Notes: generated by a model not told the origin, from the sequence alone. Positions 9,867 through 19,013 are shown, counted from the stretch's first letter. The stretch is 64,000 bases of DNA from JAGDZR01 sp049115695 (GCA_049115695.1 JAGDZR010000004.1:246007-310006), one strand, 5' to 3'. Made by a program: numbers and translations.

Positions 9867-11159
9867 CTATTTAAAATAGGACATCACATTTTCGAAACTC
9901 TTCACGATATCTTCATTTCCAAGATTCCCAAGACTACCCAAATGCTTATGATCCAAATTGCGATCTGGCTCATAGCTACCATCTTTGATGCTGCCACTGA
10001 CCTGATGATAAGCATCTCTAAAAGGGATACCTTTTTCAACAAGCTGATTCACAATTTCCACGCTAAACATCATATCATACTTGGGATCATCCAACAGATT
10101 GTCAGCTACAGTCATTCCTTCCACCATTAATCTGGTTAGCCGAACGCAATCCTTTAGTAAGAAAATTGAAGGAACGAATTGCTCTTTGAGCACCTGCAAA
10201 TCACGATGATAGCCTGATGGCAAATTCCCCAAGATCAGATTCAGCTCATAAGGAAGCGCCTGAAGCTTATTGCACTTTCCTCTAACCAGTTCGAAACCAT
10301 CCGGATTGGACTTGTGCGGCATAATGCTCGACCCTGTGGTATACTGTTTCTCAATTTTCAGGAATCCATAATCCTGTCCCGAATACAGACACACATCCAT
10401 AGCAAACTTGCTTAACGTGGCTGCAATGCCGCTAATAGCAAATGCAGTAGTCTTTTCCATTTTCCCTCGTGTCATTTGAGCATAGACCGCATTGACATTA
10501 GGCTGATCGAAACCCATCAACTTTGTGGTCAACTTACGATCCAATGGAAATGAGGATCCATATCCGGCTGCTGATCCCAAAGGATTCTTATTCACGATCT
10601 CATGAGCCGCCTTCAACAAGGTCAGATCATCTATCAAACTCTCCGCATAGGCACCAAACCACATCCCAAAAGATGAGGGCATGGCTATTTGCATATGCGT
10701 GTACCCGGGCATTAGTTTATCCTTCGACTCCTCACTCTTCGCAATCAGTGTGATGAATAATTGATTGATTTCTTCTGCAATGGCCTCAATTTCAGCCAAT
10801 GTGAAAAGTTTCAGCGCCGTAAGCACCTGGTCGTTTCGAGATCTACCTGAATGGACTTTCTTACCAACGTCTCCCAGCTTGGCCGTGAGCATCATCTCTA
10901 TCTGAGAGTGACAATCTTCAATGCCAGCTTCAATCACAAAGTCACCCTCGGCGATAATCTTTTTAATCTCATTTAACCCTTCAAGGAGTTGATCTCTTTC
11001 ATCTCCTGTCAATAAGCCAACGGTCGCCAGCATCTCAACATGTGCTTCAGATCCTAAGACATCATAATGGGCCAGATATAAATCCAGTTCCGGATCCTTG
11101 CCGATCGTAAAGCGCTCAAAAAATTGATCAATGCTTGCGTCTTTTTGCCAAAGTTTCAT
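9867..11159 (-). CDS. argH: Argininosuccinate lyase
   Basis: 430 residues. It splits argininosuccinate into arginine and fumarate, the last step of arginine synthesis. The fumarase/aspartase superfamily signature GSSIMPHKSNP is present, as are SGRSRNDQV near residue 100 and PGYTHMQIAMP near residue 150, both catalytic regions of ArgH. The length is slightly below that of E. coli ArgH but all core blocks are present. It is the last gene of the arginine operon, starting 15 nt after the argE-like stop. Confidence 0.96.
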   Translation of the reverse strand: MKLWQKDASIDQFFERFTIGKDPELDLYLAHYDVLGSEAHVEMLATVGLLTGDERDQLLEGLNEIKKIIAEGDFVIEAGIEDCHSQIEMMLTAKLGDVGKKVHSGRSRNDQVLTALKLFTLAEIEAIAEEINQLFITLIAKSEESKDKLMPGYTHMQIAMPSSFGMWFGAYAESLIDDLTLLKAAHEIVNKNPLGSAAGYGSSFPLDRKLTTKLMGFDQPNVNAVYAQMTRGKMEKTTAFAISGIAATLSKFAMDVCLYSGQDYGFLKIEKQYTTGSSIMPHKSNPDGFELVRGKCNKLQALPYELNLILGNLPSGYHRDLQVLKEQFVPSIFLLKDCVRLTRLMVEGMTVADNLLDDPKYDMMFSVEIVNQLVEKGIPFRDAYHQVSGSIKDGSYEPDRNLDHKHLGSLGNLGNEDIVKSFENVMSYFK

Positions 11160-11174
11160 AGGACTTTCTTTTTA

Positions 11175-12251
11175 CTATTGCAATGCTACTAACTCTTCAA
11201 TGAACCGAATGTAACCAGCGATTCCTTCTTCTATTTCATGTAAATAAATAAACTCATCAGGAGTATGCGAACGCGCAGAATCTCCGGGTCCCATTTTACA
11301 ACTTGGCGCGGGGATCAGTGCCTGGTCAGAAAGTGTAGGTGATCCATACAATTCCAGTCCAAGATTTAAAGCCGCCTGACGTAGCACAGAAGCTTCAGGT
11401 ACTCCTGATGGGTTCAATCTTGTTGATCTGGCTTTAACATCACAAGCCACCCTATCCTGAATAATTTCAAGCGTGACCTGATTGGTGTAGGCATCTGTAG
11501 TGCGTACGTCCACCACAAACTTGCAGCTATCTGGTACTACATTGTGCTGATAGCCAGCTTCAATCTGTGTCACAGACATTTTGATTGGTCCGAGGTAAGC
11601 AGATTCGTTTTCAAAGCGATAAGTTCTAAACCACTCTATATCTCTCATTGCTTTATAAATAGCATTTTCACCCTCCTCACGAGCAGCATGACCTGCTTCT
11701 CCTGTTGCCTCACAGTCTAAAACCATGAGTCCTTTTTCTGCGGCTGCCATTTGCATCAAAGTTGGTTCACCTACAATCGCCATATCAATTTGACCTATTT
11801 CATTGAGTATGCTGGCGATTCCGTTCTTTCCAGAAATCTCCTCTTCTGCTGTTACAGCCAGCACCAAGTTGAACGGTAAGTCGGTTTGATTAAAATGAAG
11901 GAATGTTTGAATCAATGACACCAGACAACCCCCAGCATCATTACTTCCTAAACCGTAGAGTTTATCGTCTTCAACTATCGGACTAAAAGGATCCTTGGTG
12001 TACCCTTTATTTGGTTTTACTGTATCATGATGTGAGTTGAGCAGAATAGTCTGCTTTGACGGATCATAATGCTTATTCTTTAGCCAAAGGTTCAAGCCAT
12101 TTGTATCAAAATCTATTACTCGAGATTTAAAGAAATCACACAGAATCTTAAAAGTGCCATGTTCTTCGCGACTAAAACTTTGAGTAGCAATCAATGACTT
12201 GAGCAGATCAAATGCCTCCTCGTACTTACTTTGTAACTCTGGTATAGCCAT
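11175..12251 (-). CDS. argE: M20 family deacylase, acyl-citrulline/acyl-ornithine deacetylase type
   Basis: 358 residues from the ATG at 12251 (MAIPELQSKYEEAFDLLKSL), overlapping argB by 26 bp. An upstream in-frame ATG at 12338 would add 29 residues lying wholly inside argB and was not used. M20 metal-binding motifs are present: NSHHDTVKP (His and Asp), GLGSNDAGG (bridging Asp), AEEEISG (catalytic Glu and ligand Glu), and a C-terminal His in ARSHTPDEFIY. Because the operon has an ArgF' transcarbamylase, its natural substrate should be N-acyl-citrulline, giving citrulline for ArgG, rather than N-acetylornithine. Whether the acyl group is acetyl or succinyl is discussed under argF'. Confidence 0.9.
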   Translation of the reverse strand: MAIPELQSKYEEAFDLLKSLIATQSFSREEHGTFKILCDFFKSRVIDFDTNGLNLWLKNKHYDPSKQTILLNSHHDTVKPNKGYTKDPFSPIVEDDKLYGLGSNDAGGCLVSLIQTFLHFNQTDLPFNLVLAVTAEEEISGKNGIASILNEIGQIDMAIVGEPTLMQMAAAEKGLMVLDCEATGEAGHAAREEGENAIYKAMRDIEWFRTYRFENESAYLGPIKMSVTQIEAGYQHNVVPDSCKFVVDVRTTDAYTNQVTLEIIQDRVACDVKARSTRLNPSGVPEASVLRQAALNLGLELYGSPTLSDQALIPAPSCKMGPGDSARSHTPDEFIYLHEIEEGIAGYIRFIEELVALQ

Positions 12252-13023
12252 CGAATGAATTGTCTGAAATTTTACCAATGTTTGTGTAATGGGCAATGCA
12301 CACACTTTTGACTCCTGCATTAATTGCTTCAAAAGCATTGTCCAATTTCGGGATCATGCCTTCTACCACAACACCTGAAGTTTTTAGTTCAGTATACTTA
12401 GATGGGTCAATATGATTCACAACTGATTCTGAATCGTTAACATCGCGCATTACTCCTGGCAATTCAAAAGCATAAACCAGATTCACATCATAATGGTCAA
12501 CCATTGACGATGCAATTACATTGGCAATGGTATCTGCATTGGTGTTGAGTACGTGCCCCTCGCCATCATGGGTCAATGGCGCAATAATTGGCGTCACATC
12601 TCCTTCTAAAAGTGTTTGAATTAACTGATCGTTCACTTTTATGGGATCACCCACCCAGCCGTAATCAATTCCGTTTTTGAGCGGTCGTTTGTTAGAAAGG
12701 ATTAGGTTACCATCCGCCCCAGTAAGTCCAATCGCACTACATCCTTTCGCCTGAAGGTTGGCAACAATACGCTTGTTCACCAAACCGCCGTAAACCATGG
12801 TAACGATTCGAATCGTGTTATCATCTGTGATCCGTCTGCCTTCGATCATTTTTACTTTGACACCAAGCGTTTCGGCAAGTTGACTGGCCTCTCTACCTCC
12901 TCCATGCACCAATAATTTTTTACCTGAAAGAGCCGCAAAAGACATTAGAAACGCTTCCAACTTTTCGGGATCATTGATCACTGCTCCGCCAATCTTAACG
13001 ATGTATAATGCTTCGCCAGACAT
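12226..13023 (-). CDS. argB: N-acylglutamate kinase (acetylglutamate kinase family)
   Basis: 265 residues. It phosphorylates the gamma-carboxylate of N-acylglutamate. The amino-acid-kinase fold is shown by the N-terminal VKIGGAVI (phosphate-binding Lys and GG), LLVHGGGREAS (second glycine loop) and the NTNADTIAN segment near residue 160, which binds the acylated substrate. It starts at the base next to the argF' stop (zero spacing) and its end overlaps argE. No N-terminal GNAT fusion is present; the acyltransferase function is probably the separate GNAT gene at the head of the operon. Confidence 0.95.
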   Translation of the reverse strand: MSGEALYIVKIGGAVINDPEKLEAFLMSFAALSGKKLLVHGGGREASQLAETLGVKVKMIEGRRITDDNTIRIVTMVYGGLVNKRIVANLQAKGCSAIGLTGADGNLILSNKRPLKNGIDYGWVGDPIKVNDQLIQTLLEGDVTPIIAPLTHDGEGHVLNTNADTIANVIASSMVDHYDVNLVYAFELPGVMRDVNDSESVVNHIDPSKYTELKTSGVVVEGMIPKLDNAFEAINAGVKSVCIAHYTNIGKISDNSFDGYTRVTK

Positions 13024-13968
13024 CTACAGTTCCAGTAACATTTTTTTCAAAACGATTTGCGCACTGTAAACCCGATTCAAAGCCTGTTCCTGCACAATAC
13101 TATGCCCACTATCCAATGCATCATCTGCGATCACCACATTTCTACGCACTGGTAAACAATGCATCATTTTGGCGCCATTGGTAACCTTTAACTTTTCAAG
13201 GTCCATTATCCAGCTGCGATCATCATGCACCTTTCCATACTCGTGATATGAGGACCAGTTTTTAACATAAACAAAATCTGCTCCTTCGAGTGCCTCGAGT
13301 TGATTGTGCATTACATTCGCTTCCCCAGAAAACTCCTCAGCAAGTTCCAGCCCTGCTGGATGAGTAATGGTAAAATCAACATTAGCTCTATTCATCCATT
13401 GCGCAAATGAATTGGGTACTGCCTGAGGAAGCGCACGGATGTGAGGCGCCCAAGTCATCACGACCTTTGGCTTTGAAACTTTTTTAAACTCTTCGATCGT
13501 CATCAAATCCGCAAGCGACTGCAAAGGGTGCACGGTACCGGACTCCAGGCTCACAAGAGGGACACTGGTGTTGTCACGAAATGCCTGCATCAGCTGCTCT
13601 TTGTAGTCAGCTTCTCTGTCAGTTAGTGTTGGAAATGATCTAATGCCCAAAATCTCGCAATAATTACCCATCACGGCAGCCGCTTCTTTAATATGCTCTG
13701 CTTTGCCCTGATCCATGATGGCACCATCTTCAGTTTCCAATTGCCAGGAATCAGCAGACACATTGAGCGTGATAACTTTCATACCTAAATTATAAGCAGC
13801 TCTTGCAGTGCTCATCCTGGTTCTCAGGCTGGGGTTGAAAAACACGAGACCCAGCACGCGATGCTTTCCTAATAATTCATCTCGAAACGGATCCTTTTTT
13901 AACTCTAATCCTTCCTTGGCAAATGCCACTGGATCAGCAACATCTTTAACCGATAGAAATTGTTTCAT
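13024..13968 (-). CDS. argF': N-succinylornithine carbamoyltransferase (AOTCase/SOTCase family)
   Basis: 314 residues. It transfers carbamoyl from carbamoyl phosphate to an N-acylated ornithine. The carbamoyl-phosphate site reads NPSLRTRMST (classical OTCase: STRT), with HPLQSLADLMTIEE and HCLPVRRNV downstream. The last, together with VMTWAPHIRALPQAVPNS, marks the acylornithine subfamily. The key position equivalent to Glu92 of Xanthomonas AOTCase and Pro90 of Bacteroides fragilis SOTCase is Ala90 here, in DQGKAEHIKE. Published swaps at this site, E92A among them, turn AOTCase into a succinylornithine enzyme, so succinylornithine is the likely substrate. Overlaps argD by 23 bp. Confidence 0.9.
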   Translation of the reverse strand: MKQFLSVKDVADPVAFAKEGLELKKDPFRDELLGKHRVLGLVFFNPSLRTRMSTARAAYNLGMKVITLNVSADSWQLETEDGAIMDQGKAEHIKEAAAVMGNYCEILGIRSFPTLTDREADYKEQLMQAFRDNTSVPLVSLESGTVHPLQSLADLMTIEEFKKVSKPKVVMTWAPHIRALPQAVPNSFAQWMNRANVDFTITHPAGLELAEEFSGEANVMHNQLEALEGADFVYVKNWSSYHEYGKVHDDRSWIMDLEKLKVTNGAKMMHCLPVRRNVVIADDALDSGHSIVQEQALNRVYSAQIVLKKMLLEL

Positions 13969-15091
13969 TTTTCAATACTTGTTTAAAAGCGGCAATTAAC
14001 TTTTCTATTTCTACTTCCCCAATAGTCAATGGAGGAAGCAATCTGACTGTATTGGGATTACTTGCGGAACCCATGAATATCTTGTGTTGATTCAGGATTT
14101 GTGTTCTAAATGGCTTAGCATCACTTTCCAACTCAAACCCAATCATCAATCCGCGTCCTCTGACGTTTTTCAACTGTGGAATCTCGCTCAGTTCAGCCAA
14201 CAATTTTTCTCCCATCAATTTGGCGTTGTTGACCAAGTCCTCTTTTTCCAGCACCTCCAATACAGCCAATCCCGCAGCACAAGCCAGGTGGTTTCCCCCG
14301 AAAGTCGCACCCAACATGCCATACCATGAATCGATATTCGGTGCAATCATCACACCACCGATCGGGAACCCATTCCCCATTCCTTTGGCAAGGGAAATAA
14401 TGTCTGGTGTGATGCCAGCATATTGATGGGCAAAAAACTTACCACTTCGTCCATAGCCCGATTGAATTTCATCTAAAATCAAAAGCGATTGATTTGCCTT
14501 ACACAGTTCCTCAACTTCTTTCAAAAAATCATCCTCTGCTAAACGGATCCCACCAATTCCCTGAATACCTTCAATCATCACAGCTGCCACCTCCTCATTG
14601 AGGTGTTGCTTCACAGCATCCAGATCATTGAGCGCTAATCGAATAAAATGATCGTTCTCATTTATCGGTGCTACTATTTTTTGATTGTCGGTGGCCACTA
14701 CCGCGAGAGATGTGCGGCCATGAAAGGACCTATCAAAAACAATTACCTTTTTGCGGCCTGTTACAAATGACGCTAACTTGAGCGCATTCTCGTTGGCCTC
14801 CGCCCCGGAATTGCATAGGAATAGTTGGTAATCGTGATAGCCACTTAATCCACCTAATTTTTCAGCAAGCTCTTCTTGAATTGGCATTTGAACCGAGTTG
14901 GAATAAAACGCCAAACTCTCTAGCTGATCCTCAATTCGCTTAACATAGGATGGGTGTGTGTGGCCAATAGAAATAACCGCATGACCGCCATAGAAGTCCA
15001 AGTACTCCTGATCATTTTCATCATACACATAATTGCCACTGCCTCTAACAGGTGTAATTGAGTAACGCGGATATACATCAAATGTCTTCAT
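13946..15091 (-). CDS. argD: Acylornithine aminotransferase
   Basis: 381 residues, class III PLP-dependent aminotransferase. It converts N-acylglutamate semialdehyde to N-acylornithine. Visible are YLDFYGGHAVISIGH near the start, NSGAEANENALKLA (PLP phosphate contacts), LILDEIQSGYGRSG (PLP-binding Asp and Gln) and ISLAKGMGNGFPIG with the Schiff-base lysine. The position in the operon between proC and argF' and the close overlaps (4 bp with proC, 23 bp with argF') support the arginine role over ornithine catabolism. Confidence 0.94.
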   Translation of the reverse strand: MKTFDVYPRYSITPVRGSGNYVYDENDQEYLDFYGGHAVISIGHTHPSYVKRIEDQLESLAFYSNSVQMPIQEELAEKLGGLSGYHDYQLFLCNSGAEANENALKLASFVTGRKKVIVFDRSFHGRTSLAVVATDNQKIVAPINENDHFIRLALNDLDAVKQHLNEEVAAVMIEGIQGIGGIRLAEDDFLKEVEELCKANQSLLILDEIQSGYGRSGKFFAHQYAGITPDIISLAKGMGNGFPIGGVMIAPNIDSWYGMLGATFGGNHLACAAGLAVLEVLEKEDLVNNAKLMGEKLLAELSEIPQLKNVRGRGLMIGFELESDAKPFRTQILNQHKIFMGSASNPNTVRLLPPLTIGEVEIEKLIAAFKQVLKNETISIG

Positions 15092-15894
15092 GAGCTTATG
15101 TTTTTGATTTTATGGAAAGATGTCATAACACCTTTGATCAACGACGAACTAAAACCCTGATGCTCCATTTCATTTAAGCCTTCAATGGTACACCCCTGAG
15201 GAGTTGTCACCTTATCGATTTCAACTTCAGGATGTTGATCGTTTTCCAATACCAGGCACGCTGCGCCCTTAGCAGTCTGTACCGCAATTTTCTGAGCTTC
15301 ATCAGAATGAAAACCCATTTGTACACCAGCTTGCGTGGCTGCTCGTAAATACCGCATGAAAAAGGCAATGCCACTAGCACCCAAAACAGTAGCTGCTTGC
15401 ATTAATGATTCATCAATAACATGTGTTAATCCCAATGCCTGAAACATTTTTTCTACATCAGGTAAGTACTCTTTACCCGCCCCATCCGCGGCAAGACACG
15501 TCATAGACTCCCCTATTGCAATTGCAGTATTTGGCATTGCGCGAATAATCGGCACATCGCCAACATATGCTTTTAACTGCTCTAACTTGACGCCCGTGAT
15601 AACTGAAATCACCACGTGATTGGGTGTAAGGGACGATTTGATCTCAGTGGTGAGACTGCTCAGTTGCTTAGGCTGAACACCTAATATTACATATTTTGAT
15701 TGCTTGACAGCTTCAGTGTTGTTATTAGTCACACTAAACCCCTTGGCTTTCAAATGATCCAAATGAGCTAGATTCCTCCTGGAAAGGATGACTGAAGATT
15801 GATCTAACAAATCCTTTTCGACGATACCTTCGCCAATTGCAATACCCAAATTGCCTGCTCCGAGAATTGCTACTTTTCCATTGATCTTGCTCAT
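15088..15894 (-). CDS. proC: Pyrroline-5-carboxylate reductase
   Basis: 268 residues. It reduces pyrroline-5-carboxylate to proline with NAD(P)H. Rossmann start VAILGAGNLGIAIGEG; the family's C-terminal signature is recognisable in TTPQGCTIEGLNEMEHQGF. It is embedded in the arginine operon (4-bp overlap with argD, 10 nt after argC), an arrangement I recall as common in Bacteroidota, tying proline synthesis to the same glutamate-semialdehyde branch point. Normal length for the family. Confidence 0.93.
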   Translation of the reverse strand: MSKINGKVAILGAGNLGIAIGEGIVEKDLLDQSSVILSRRNLAHLDHLKAKGFSVTNNNTEAVKQSKYVILGVQPKQLSSLTTEIKSSLTPNHVVISVITGVKLEQLKAYVGDVPIIRAMPNTAIAIGESMTCLAADGAGKEYLPDVEKMFQALGLTHVIDESLMQAATVLGASGIAFFMRYLRAATQAGVQMGFHSDEAQKIAVQTAKGAACLVLENDQHPEVEIDKVTTPQGCTIEGLNEMEHQGFSSSLIKGVMTSFHKIKNISS

Positions 15895-15904
15895 TTCAAT
15901 TTTC

Positions 15905-16873
15905 TTAAAATCCTGTTCCTTTTAATCCTAATCCGGTTTGCTCATCGAACCCTAACATTAAATTCATATTTTGCACTGCCTGTCCAGACGCCCCTTTTAG
16001 TAGGTTGTCAATCACAGAAATAGCCATGGCCTGATCACCAATCTTGTCTACAAACACCAGACATTTATTGGTATTGACTACCAATTTGACATCCGGATTG
16101 ATAGATGAAACATGCGTGAATGGATGATCAGCATAAAACCGCTCATACTGCGACTGAAGCTCCGCTGCTGACTTGCTGGTCTTAAAATATGAAGTCGTAA
16201 TAATACCCCTTGTAAATGCTCCTCTATAAGGAATAAAACGCATCTCACTTACAAATTCGTTGTTGACAGTTAAGCATGATTCCCCAATTTCATTCAAGTG
16301 TTGATGTTGAAACGCCTTATAGACACTGGCATTAGCATTCCTCCAGCTATAATGTGAGGTTGCACTCAATGACTGGCCTGCTCCTGTAGAGCCTGTAATC
16401 CCCGATATATGAATATCACCTTCAACAAACCCGCCGGCAACCGCTGGCAATATACCGAGCTGAATAGATGTCGCAAAACACCCGGGATTGGCAAGCAATT
16501 GAGTTGACTTTATTGCAGTTCGATTAAACTCTGGTAAACCATAAACAAAAGAATGGTCTCCTGCCAATCTATAATCCTGGCTAAGATCAATTACAATTTT
16601 TCCCAAATACTCAGGATGATCTGCTAAAACTTTTTCACTTTGTCCGTGACCCTTACAGAGGAAAATCACATCTACATCATTGTCATCTAAACTTTCCATA
16701 AAAACCAGATCACATTCACCTATTAAATCCTTGTGCGTATCGGTCACGGGTTTGCTTGCTTGACTCTCACTCTGCATTTTGACAGCACCAACATTGGGAT
16801 GATGTATCAATAGGCGTAGTAGCTCTCCTGCTGTGTAGCCACCTGCCCCAACAATTCCTACATTAATCTTCAT
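15905..16873 (-). CDS. argC: N-acyl-gamma-glutamyl-phosphate reductase
   Basis: 322 residues from ATG at 16873 (MKINVGIVGAGGYTAGELLRL). An in-frame start at 16939 would add 22 residues inside argG that do not look like an ArgC N-terminus, so the shorter form is preferred; it overlaps argG by 11 bp. It reduces the acyl-phosphate made by ArgB to the semialdehyde. GIVGAGGYTAGELLRLL is the family N-terminus, and NPGCFATSIQLGILP holds the catalytic Cys. Third gene of the arginine operon. Confidence 0.95.
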   Translation of the reverse strand: MKINVGIVGAGGYTAGELLRLLIHHPNVGAVKMQSESQASKPVTDTHKDLIGECDLVFMESLDDNDVDVIFLCKGHGQSEKVLADHPEYLGKIVIDLSQDYRLAGDHSFVYGLPEFNRTAIKSTQLLANPGCFATSIQLGILPAVAGGFVEGDIHISGITGSTGAGQSLSATSHYSWRNANASVYKAFQHQHLNEIGESCLTVNNEFVSEMRFIPYRGAFTRGIITTSYFKTSKSAAELQSQYERFYADHPFTHVSSINPDVKLVVNTNKCLVFVDKIGDQAMAISVIDNLLKGASGQAVQNMNLMLGFDEQTGLGLKGTGF

Positions 16874-18050
16874 GGCTGACGGACTGATAAAGTTTTGTTT
16901 GATTTGCAAATATTTTGGCAAAGCCACGCGCATCGTCACTGCTCCAGCCTTTATTCATCTCACCATAGCTGGCCACTTTGGATTGCATCATATCGTACTT
17001 TGAGGATATTCCCAAAACATGAAATCTATAGGGAGCTAACGCCAACTGAACAGTGCCAGTCACATGCTTTTGCGAACTTTCAAGAAATGACTCTATATCC
17101 CGCATGGCCGGATCCAGATATTGTCCCTCATGCATTAGACTTCCGTACCAACTCGCCTGTTGTTCTTTGATGAACAATTGATTCTTAGACAACACATGCT
17201 TTTCCAACGCGTGGTGTGCCTTGATCATGACGACCGGTGCTGCGGCCTCAAAACCAACTCGTCCCTTGATGCCGATGATCGTATCTCCGACATGAATATC
17301 TCGTCCTATCGCATATCCAGCCGCAATCTCTTCCAACTGCTGAATGATCTTCACCGGGGTATCTTGCTTGCCATTTAGCCCGACAGGCTCACCGTTAACA
17401 AATTCAATAGTGACCGTTTCACTTCCTTGCTTTTCCAACTGGCTTGGGAAAGCTTCTTCTGGAAGGTATTGATCTGAAGTAAGTGTTTCTTTGCCCCCTA
17501 CTGATGTGCCCCAAATACCTTGATTAACAGAATAAAGTGATTTCGACCAATCTCCATCAACTCCATGTCCTTTTAGATATTCAATTTCTTCCTCTCTAGA
17601 GAGCGTCATATCACGAATAGGAGTAATAATCTCCGCTTGGGGACAAATGGTCTGAAAGACCAAGTCAAAACGAATCTGGTCATTTCCAGCTCCGGTGCTA
17701 CCGTGCGCGATGGCATCTGCGCCAACTTGCTGAGCAAAATTGGCAATTGCCACTGCCTGAAAGACTCTTTCAGCACTCACTGACAATGGGTAAGTGTTAT
17801 TTTTCAACACATTCCCAAAAATGAGATACTTGATACCTTTTTGATAAAAGTTCTCAGTCTCATCGATGAACTCGTATGTCTTAACTCCCAAACTCAATGC
17901 TCTTTTTTCGAGCAAATCACGTTCCTCAGGATTGAAACCTCCTGTATTTACTGTAACGGCATGAACTTCATAACTCAAGTCCTTAGTTAGATGGATGGCA
18001 CAGTAAGATGTATCCAGTCCACCGCTAAACGCTAGTACTACCTTTTTCAT
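16863..18050 (-). CDS. argG: Argininosuccinate synthase
   Basis: 395 residues. It joins citrulline and aspartate with ATP. The N-terminus VVLAFSGGLDTSYCA carries the PP-loop (SGGLDTS), and AHGSTGAGNDQIRFD is the conserved ATP/citrulline segment. Full family length. It lies 11 nt after the GNAT gene and overlaps argC. In this operon the citrulline comes from acyl-citrulline hydrolysed by the M20 enzyme. Confidence 0.96.
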   Translation of the reverse strand: MKKVVLAFSGGLDTSYCAIHLTKDLSYEVHAVTVNTGGFNPEERDLLEKRALSLGVKTYEFIDETENFYQKGIKYLIFGNVLKNNTYPLSVSAERVFQAVAIANFAQQVGADAIAHGSTGAGNDQIRFDLVFQTICPQAEIITPIRDMTLSREEEIEYLKGHGVDGDWSKSLYSVNQGIWGTSVGGKETLTSDQYLPEEAFPSQLEKQGSETVTIEFVNGEPVGLNGKQDTPVKIIQQLEEIAAGYAIGRDIHVGDTIIGIKGRVGFEAAAPVVMIKAHHALEKHVLSKNQLFIKEQQASWYGSLMHEGQYLDPAMRDIESFLESSQKHVTGTVQLALAPYRFHVLGISSKYDMMQSKVASYGEMNKGWSSDDARGFAKIFANQTKLYQSVSHED

Positions 18051-18061
18051 AATTTTCCTCT

Positions 18062-18721
18062 TTAATCAATCACCGCAGGGCCTGACAACACCTGCACGAT
18101 CATTTGTACCATTCGATTCTTTTTCAATCGCATAAATCGTTCATATATTTTTGATTTTTTAATAAAGTCCCATTTGCCCTGCTTTTTGCGAGATGGGTCA
18201 TACAGCATACCCGTGCAAATGCAGTTGGTCTTATTTTTACTCATTAAAATTTCATAATTCACACAGCTCTGACATCCCTTCCAGAATTGCTCATCTGTAG
18301 TCAGCTGATTGTAGGTTACGGGATAATAACCTAGTTCTGAATTGATTTTCATAACAGGTAATGAAGTAGTCAATCCAAAAAGCTTAGCGTCCGGAAACAT
18401 CTTTCTTGAATGCTCAAAGGCCTTTTTCTTGATCAATTTCGCAATACCTGCTGATCGGAAATCCGGGTGTACAATCAATCCGGAATTGGCCACATATTGT
18501 TTTCCTCCCCAGGACTCGATATAGCAAAACCCAGCCAATCTACCTTCTTTGGATAAGGCAATGATGGCCTTTCGTTCAGACATCTTTTCGATAATGTATT
18601 CGGGAGATCGCTTGGCAATTCCGGTACCTCGCTGCTTGGCGCTCTCTTCGATTACAGTACAAATCTCCTGTGCATAGGAAAGATGTTTATCAGAAGCAAT
18701 GACTACTTCTATTGAACTCAT
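18062..18721 (-). CDS. GNAT acyltransferase, probable N-acylglutamate synthase of the arginine operon
   Basis: 219 residues and the first structural gene of the arginine operon. Residues 1-150 form a GNAT fold: the acyl-CoA site is VHPDFRSAGIAKLIKKKAF (R/Q-x-x-G-x-A type). The C-terminal part is unusual: four cysteines (CQSC, then CICTG about 25 residues later) and a basic tail. ArgA-like GNATs at this place in Bacteroidota arginine operons are the best candidates for making N-acylglutamate from glutamate and acyl-CoA. The acyl donor would be succinyl-CoA if the pathway is succinylated. Function is inferred from position and fold; the cysteine cluster could bind metal. Confidence 0.78.
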   Translation of the reverse strand: MSSIEVVIASDKHLSYAQEICTVIEESAKQRGTGIAKRSPEYIIEKMSERKAIIALSKEGRLAGFCYIESWGGKQYVANSGLIVHPDFRSAGIAKLIKKKAFEHSRKMFPDAKLFGLTTSLPVMKINSELGYYPVTYNQLTTDEQFWKGCQSCVNYEILMSKNKTNCICTGMLYDPSRKKQGKWDFIKKSKIYERFMRLKKNRMVQMIVQVLSGPAVID

Positions 18722-18788
18722 GTTTAAAAAATTTAATTAAATGGAAATCAGAAAAGCTGGGGGTGATCACCACGTAGGCGACCAATAG

Positions 18789-18860
18789 TTATAACACAGG
18801 CCTGAGCCTGGCCGGAGATACTGGCCTTAAAGAACGTGCTATTTGAACTGCTTTTACCAT
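18789..18860 (-). promoter_or_regulatory. Candidate arginine leader peptide ORF (23 codons) before the arginine operon
   Basis: On the minus strand, ATG at 18860 opens a 23-codon ORF ending TTA TAA. The peptide is MVKAVQIARSLRPVSPARLR followed by PVL, with arginine at positions 9, 12, 18 and 20 (one CGT, three AGG). The GC-rich second half holds three GGCC boxes that can pair in alternative ways and a 5-bp hairpin CAGGC-TCAG-GCCTG ending just before the stop codon. The operon's first gene starts 67 nt downstream. I saw no clear U-tract terminator between them, so the mechanism (transcriptional attenuation, translational coupling or ribosome stalling) is open. Confidence 0.55.
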
Positions 18861-19013
18861 TTATTTAGAAATCGGATGCAAGCTAAACCATCCTTCCGCT
18901 TACATACAAGTTTTGATCAATAAAAATTCAAAAACTCCACTTATCATTGAGAAATAATTACTGAAACACCTAATTAATTATCAATATTTTAAGTTTTGGT
19001 GCATCATTTCGGA

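Noticed and set aside
12252..12338. Longer start for the M20 deacylase
   Set aside because: The extra 29 residues lie in the argB coding region and do not resemble M20 N-termini.
16874..16939. Longer start for argC
   Set aside because: The extra 22 residues come from the argG coding region; the normal ArgC N-terminus begins at 16873.
18722..18788. Rho-independent terminator between the arginine leader and the first operon gene
   Set aside because: GGTGATCACC is a palindrome with too short a loop, and no U-run follows a stable stem.
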